The position numbers and the translations under genes were made by a program. DNA of 64,000 nucleotides from a bacterium (GTDB lineage Bacteria; Cyanobacteriota; Vampirovibrionia; Gastranaerophilales; Gastranaerophilaceae), in NCBI GenBank assembly GCA_017470815.1, contig JAFUXT010000001.1, positions 36,075 through 100,074 of the forward strand, read 5' to 3'. Positions within the stretch are counted from its first letter, which is position 1. Every line of letters starts with the position of its first letter. The notes below the pieces were generated by a model. The model did not search any database. It worked only from the letters and a program-made list of their open reading frames with translations, and was not told the origin of the DNA. Shown piece by piece: positions 61,466 through 64,000 of this stretch.

Positions 61466-63763
61466 ATGACCGATATAATTCAAAATAAATTATTTGAACA
61501 AAAATTAATGTTAAAAAAACGACAAAATGAAAATGACGGAGAAGGCACTCCGTCATTTCATAAATATGCCGTTTGTCTTGTAAATATTAAAGCGATGGGA
61601 GTTCGCACATTCAGTTATGAAATTCCGTTGCATTTTCAAAATAAAATCAAAATCGGTCAGGCGCTTTTAGTTCCCTTTGGCAGACAAGGAATGATAAATG
61701 CTTTTTGTGTCGGGTTTAGTGATTATTTACCGCCGGAAATTAAGGCAAAACCGATTACAAAAATTCTTGAAGAAATCCCGTTATTCAGCGCAGAATATTT
61801 AAAACTTTTGGAATGGGTTGCAAATTATTACTGCACAGATTTGATTACTGTTTTGAATACTGCAATTCCGCTAAAACTCATTGAAAAATCGCTTAAAACT
61901 GAATTATCTATAGAATATGTAAGAGATTTTGGTGCAACAAAAAGGCAACTTGCAGTTTTGGAATTATTAAAAGGAAAGGGCAAAATGCCTTTAGTATCGT
62001 TTGAAAAATTTGCCAAAACCACAAGAGCAACTGTCAAAAAACTTGAGGCTCTCGGTTGTGTAAGAATCAGCGAAGAAGAAATCTACCGTAATCCGTTGGA
62101 TATTTTAAACATCGATAAAACAGAACCGCTAAATGAGTTGTCCGAATTGCAACAGGAAGTTTATAAAGGAATTTCAAAACAAATCAAAGAAGAAACAAAT
62201 CCTGTAATACTTGTTCACGGAGTTACTGCAAGCGGAAAAACGGAAGTTTATTTTAAACTTATTGATGATACGATAAAATCCGGTAAAAATGTTTTGTTTC
62301 TTGCGCCTGAAATTGCGCTTGCATCTCAACTTACCAAACGGCTTGCAAAAAAATTCGGCACAAAAGATGTCGCTATTTGGCATTCAAGTATATCTGAAGG
62401 CGAAAGATATGATGTTTGGCAAAAACTTTATAAAAATGAAATAAAAATTCTTGCAGGTGCAAGAAGTGCCGTTTTTGCACCGCTGCAAAATATCGGCTTG
62501 ATTATCATTGATGAAGAACACGAAGGAGCGTACAAACAAACTTCGCTGGCTCCGAGATATGATGCAAGACTTGTGGCAAAAAAATTGGCACAGTTTAATA
62601 ATTGTCCGCTGATTTTGGGTTCTGCAACTCCTGATATTTCAAGTTATTATTATGCAATTAATTCAAACCATTTATATCAAATGTTAAAGCGCTATAACAA
62701 TGCAAAAGTTGCACCTGTTACGGTTATAAATATGCAGGAATACGGTCAGGCAGCGTACAGACATTTAATTTCACAACCATTAATTCATGCGATAAAAGAA
62801 ACTTTAGATAATAAACAACAGGTTATTCTGCTTATAAATCGCAGAGGATATTCTACTTATACTCAATGTCAGGGGTGCGGGCATGTTATAGAATGCCCGA
62901 ATTGCGCAATTCCTATGATTTGGCACTCAAAAGATAATATGCTGAAGTGCCATTATTGCAATCACGCACAATATTTTCCCGACAAATGTCCAAATTGCGG
63001 ATTTGAGGGATTAAAAAATTCCGGAACCGGTACACAGAAGATTGAAGAATATATCGGCGAAATTTTTCAAGGGTATAATATCGCAAGAATAGACAGTGAT
63101 GTTTTGGTTCGTAAAGGGGAACATATAAGGCTTTTAGATAAATTCCAAAAAGGTGAAATAGATATTTTAGTCGGAACACAAATGATTGCAAAGGGGCTTG
63201 ATAACCCGAATGTTACTTTAGTCGGGGTAATAAGTGCGGATGCAAGTTTTAATCTGCCTGATTACAGGGCATCAGAAAGGGGATTTCAACTTTTGACTCA
63301 GGTAGCAGGACGCGCAGGCAGAGGAGAATTTAAAGGCAGAGTATTTTTCCAGACCTACAATCCTGAATTTTATGCTCTTGAAAGCGCAAAATCGCAAAAT
63401 TACGCTGATTTTTATAAAAAAGAAATCGTATCAAGAGAAGATTTTGACTATCCTCCGTTCAGCCAGATTATAAGGATTATTATGTCGAGCCAAAACAAAT
63501 TCAGAGCGGAAAAATCGGCACAGGAAGTTGCATTAAGACTTAATACAATGATTGATAAGTTTGGTTTTAAAGAAAGACTTGATGTCCTTGGTCCAACGCC
63601 ATGCGTTATAGAAAGGATTAATAGCCAATGGCGGTTTCAAATTATTATTAAGAACAAATTAGAGGAAAAAGGGCATCAATTTGTTTCAAGTTTTTTAAAT
63701 AAAATAAATGCTCCGAAAGATATCCGCATGACCATAGATGTTGATCCGTTGGATATTTTATAA
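61466..63763 (+). CDS. priA: Primosomal helicase PriA
   Basis: 765 residues. Restarts stalled forks by loading the replicative helicase. An ~33-residue N-terminal extension is followed by the usual start (KYAVCLVNIKAMGVRTFSYE). Walker A is HGVTASGKTEVYFKL, the DEEH box is IIDEEHEGAYKQ, and zinc cysteines lie in CQGCGHVIECPNC, CHYCNHAQYF and CPNCG. The C-terminal motif is DADRGFQLLTQVAGRAGRG. No Shine-Dalgarno, so it is probably coupled to the PC4-like gene. A palindromic repeat lies within codons 23-31 of the extension. Confidence 0.95.
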   Translation: MTDIIQNKLFEQKLMLKKRQNENDGEGTPSFHKYAVCLVNIKAMGVRTFSYEIPLHFQNKIKIGQALLVPFGRQGMINAFCVGFSDYLPPEIKAKPITKILEEIPLFSAEYLKLLEWVANYYCTDLITVLNTAIPLKLIEKSLKTELSIEYVRDFGATKRQLAVLELLKGKGKMPLVSFEKFAKTTRATVKKLEALGCVRISEEEIYRNPLDILNIDKTEPLNELSELQQEVYKGISKQIKEETNPVILVHGVTASGKTEVYFKLIDDTIKSGKNVLFLAPEIALASQLTKRLAKKFGTKDVAIWHSSISEGERYDVWQKLYKNEIKILAGARSAVFAPLQNIGLIIIDEEHEGAYKQTSLAPRYDARLVAKKLAQFNNCPLILGSATPDISSYYYAINSNHLYQMLKRYNNAKVAPVTVINMQEYGQAAYRHLISQPLIHAIKETLDNKQQVILLINRRGYSTYTQCQGCGHVIECPNCAIPMIWHSKDNMLKCHYCNHAQYFPDKCPNCGFEGLKNSGTGTQKIEEYIGEIFQGYNIARIDSDVLVRKGEHIRLLDKFQKGEIDILVGTQMIAKGLDNPNVTLVGVISADASFNLPDYRASERGFQLLTQVAGRAGRGEFKGRVFFQTYNPEFYALESAKSQNYADFYKKEIVSREDFDYPPFSQIIRIIMSSQNKFRAEKSAQEVALRLNTMIDKFGFKERLDVLGPTPCVIERINSQWRFQIIIKNKLEEKGHQFVSSFLNKINAPKDIRMTIDVDPLDIL
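61532..61557. repeat. Palindrome inside the 5' end of priA
   Basis: AATGACGGAG / CTCCGTCATT with loop AAGGCA. It lies in frame in the N-terminal extension of PriA. The ATGAC-core ends match the ends of family C elements. Confidence 0.75.
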
Positions 63764-63877
63764 TTTATTTTGAATGAAACTAAACACAAGTTAGAAAAAT
63801 TATTGTTTTATCAGGCAATAATTACATAAAACATATTATCGGTAGTAATTGAGAGATTGAAACTTTCTGCCTGTTCA

Positions 63878-64000
63878 TTTCTTTCTCTTTTATTGCGAGT
63901 AAAAGAGAAAGAAACGGAACCAAAGAAAGAGAAAAACGCAAAGATACAATACCGCCTATGGCGGTATAAGACTGCTAACGCAGTAATAAGTGTTTTTGCC
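63878..64000. repeat. Family F hairpin-cluster element, second copy (cut by the window end)
   Basis: A 14-bp perfect stem TTTCTTTCTCTTTT / AAAAGAGAAAGAAA (63878-63914) around loop ATTGCGAGT, then ATACCGCC-TAT-GGCGGTAT (63951-63969), ACTGC-TAAC-GCAGT and TGTTTTTGCC at the end. The order matches 39814-39940. No gene was seen from 63764 to 64000. Confidence 0.75.

Overview
The window looks like a chromosome segment of a low-GC, anaerobic, Gram-negative-type bacterium. My best placement is the non-photosynthetic sister group of cyanobacteria (Melainabacteria/Vampirovibrionia, probably gut Gastranaerophilales). This is inferred from gene content, not from a search. The signs are: a threonyl-tRNA synthetase without the N-terminal TGS domain, as I recall for cyanobacteria; a MurT-type ligase; an [FeFe]-hydrogenase maturase (HydG); envelope genes (AsmA-like, TonB C-terminal domain, SpoIID, MurJ); and several unrelated proteins that carry a Phe-x-Gly tag near the N-terminus. 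Start sites mostly carry AAGGA/AGGGA Shine-Dalgarno sequences, but a subset of genes appears leaderless.

Layout. 1-10 kb: cell division (FtsB-like), gpmI, a SNF2 helicase, a DUF1858 redox protein, a large unknown tagged membrane protein, trmFO and rplI. 10-18 kb: a MetE/UroD-like protein with a CooC-like ATPase, two small unknowns, spoIID-murJ, a tagged unknown, a coiled-coil protein and coaD. 18-25 kb: a coiled-coil protein, clpP, then the classic rpmG-tRNA(Trp)-secE-nusG-rplK-rplA block with two L1-type autoregulatory sites, then a 604-residue protein that shares its N-terminal helix with the coiled-coil protein at 18.2 kb. 25-34 kb: thrS, hydG, a ROK kinase, a dehydrogenase, rpmB, a secreted protein, a decayed HTH gene, gltA-like and DUF805. 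34-40 kb: tRNA(Gln) with a duplicated 3' end, two tagged unknowns, asd and a DUF2130 nuclease-like gene. 40-53 kb: purA, an orphan fliI, a DUF512 radical-SAM gene with a PadR regulator, an AsmA-like giant, pdxJ, murT, and a duplicated set of small membrane/YtxH genes. 53-64 kb: an M20 peptidase, a HExxH metalloprotease, a RelE/HigB-HigA toxin-antitoxin pair, a PLP-fold protein, a TonB-like protein, a second giant tagged protein, an XRE regulator with repeated operators, a PC4-like protein and priA.

Spacers are unusually full of dispersed palindromic repeats. I separate six families by sequence, called A to F here: A, GTGAATTG-type heptad runs; B, GTAAGTTGGGG; C, GTCATTCTGAA; D, TTGCGAGG; E, CCTCGCCCAC/GGGTGAGG; F, a hairpin cluster. 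Two C-like palindromes sit in frame inside coding sequence (a PLP-fold gene and priA), one sits in the loop of a terminator, a B half-element serves as the rplA terminator, and an E copy supplies the fliI Shine-Dalgarno.

Working together: most genes are housekeeping (translation, envelope and peptidoglycan, cofactor, amino-acid and purine synthesis). The more novel content is the tagged proteins, the helix-module pair that may connect with the orphan type-III-secretion ATPase FliI, the metalloprotease and WCT-motif proteins that could be exported effectors, and the repeat families. No rRNA, CRISPR array, intact insertion sequence or prophage was seen.
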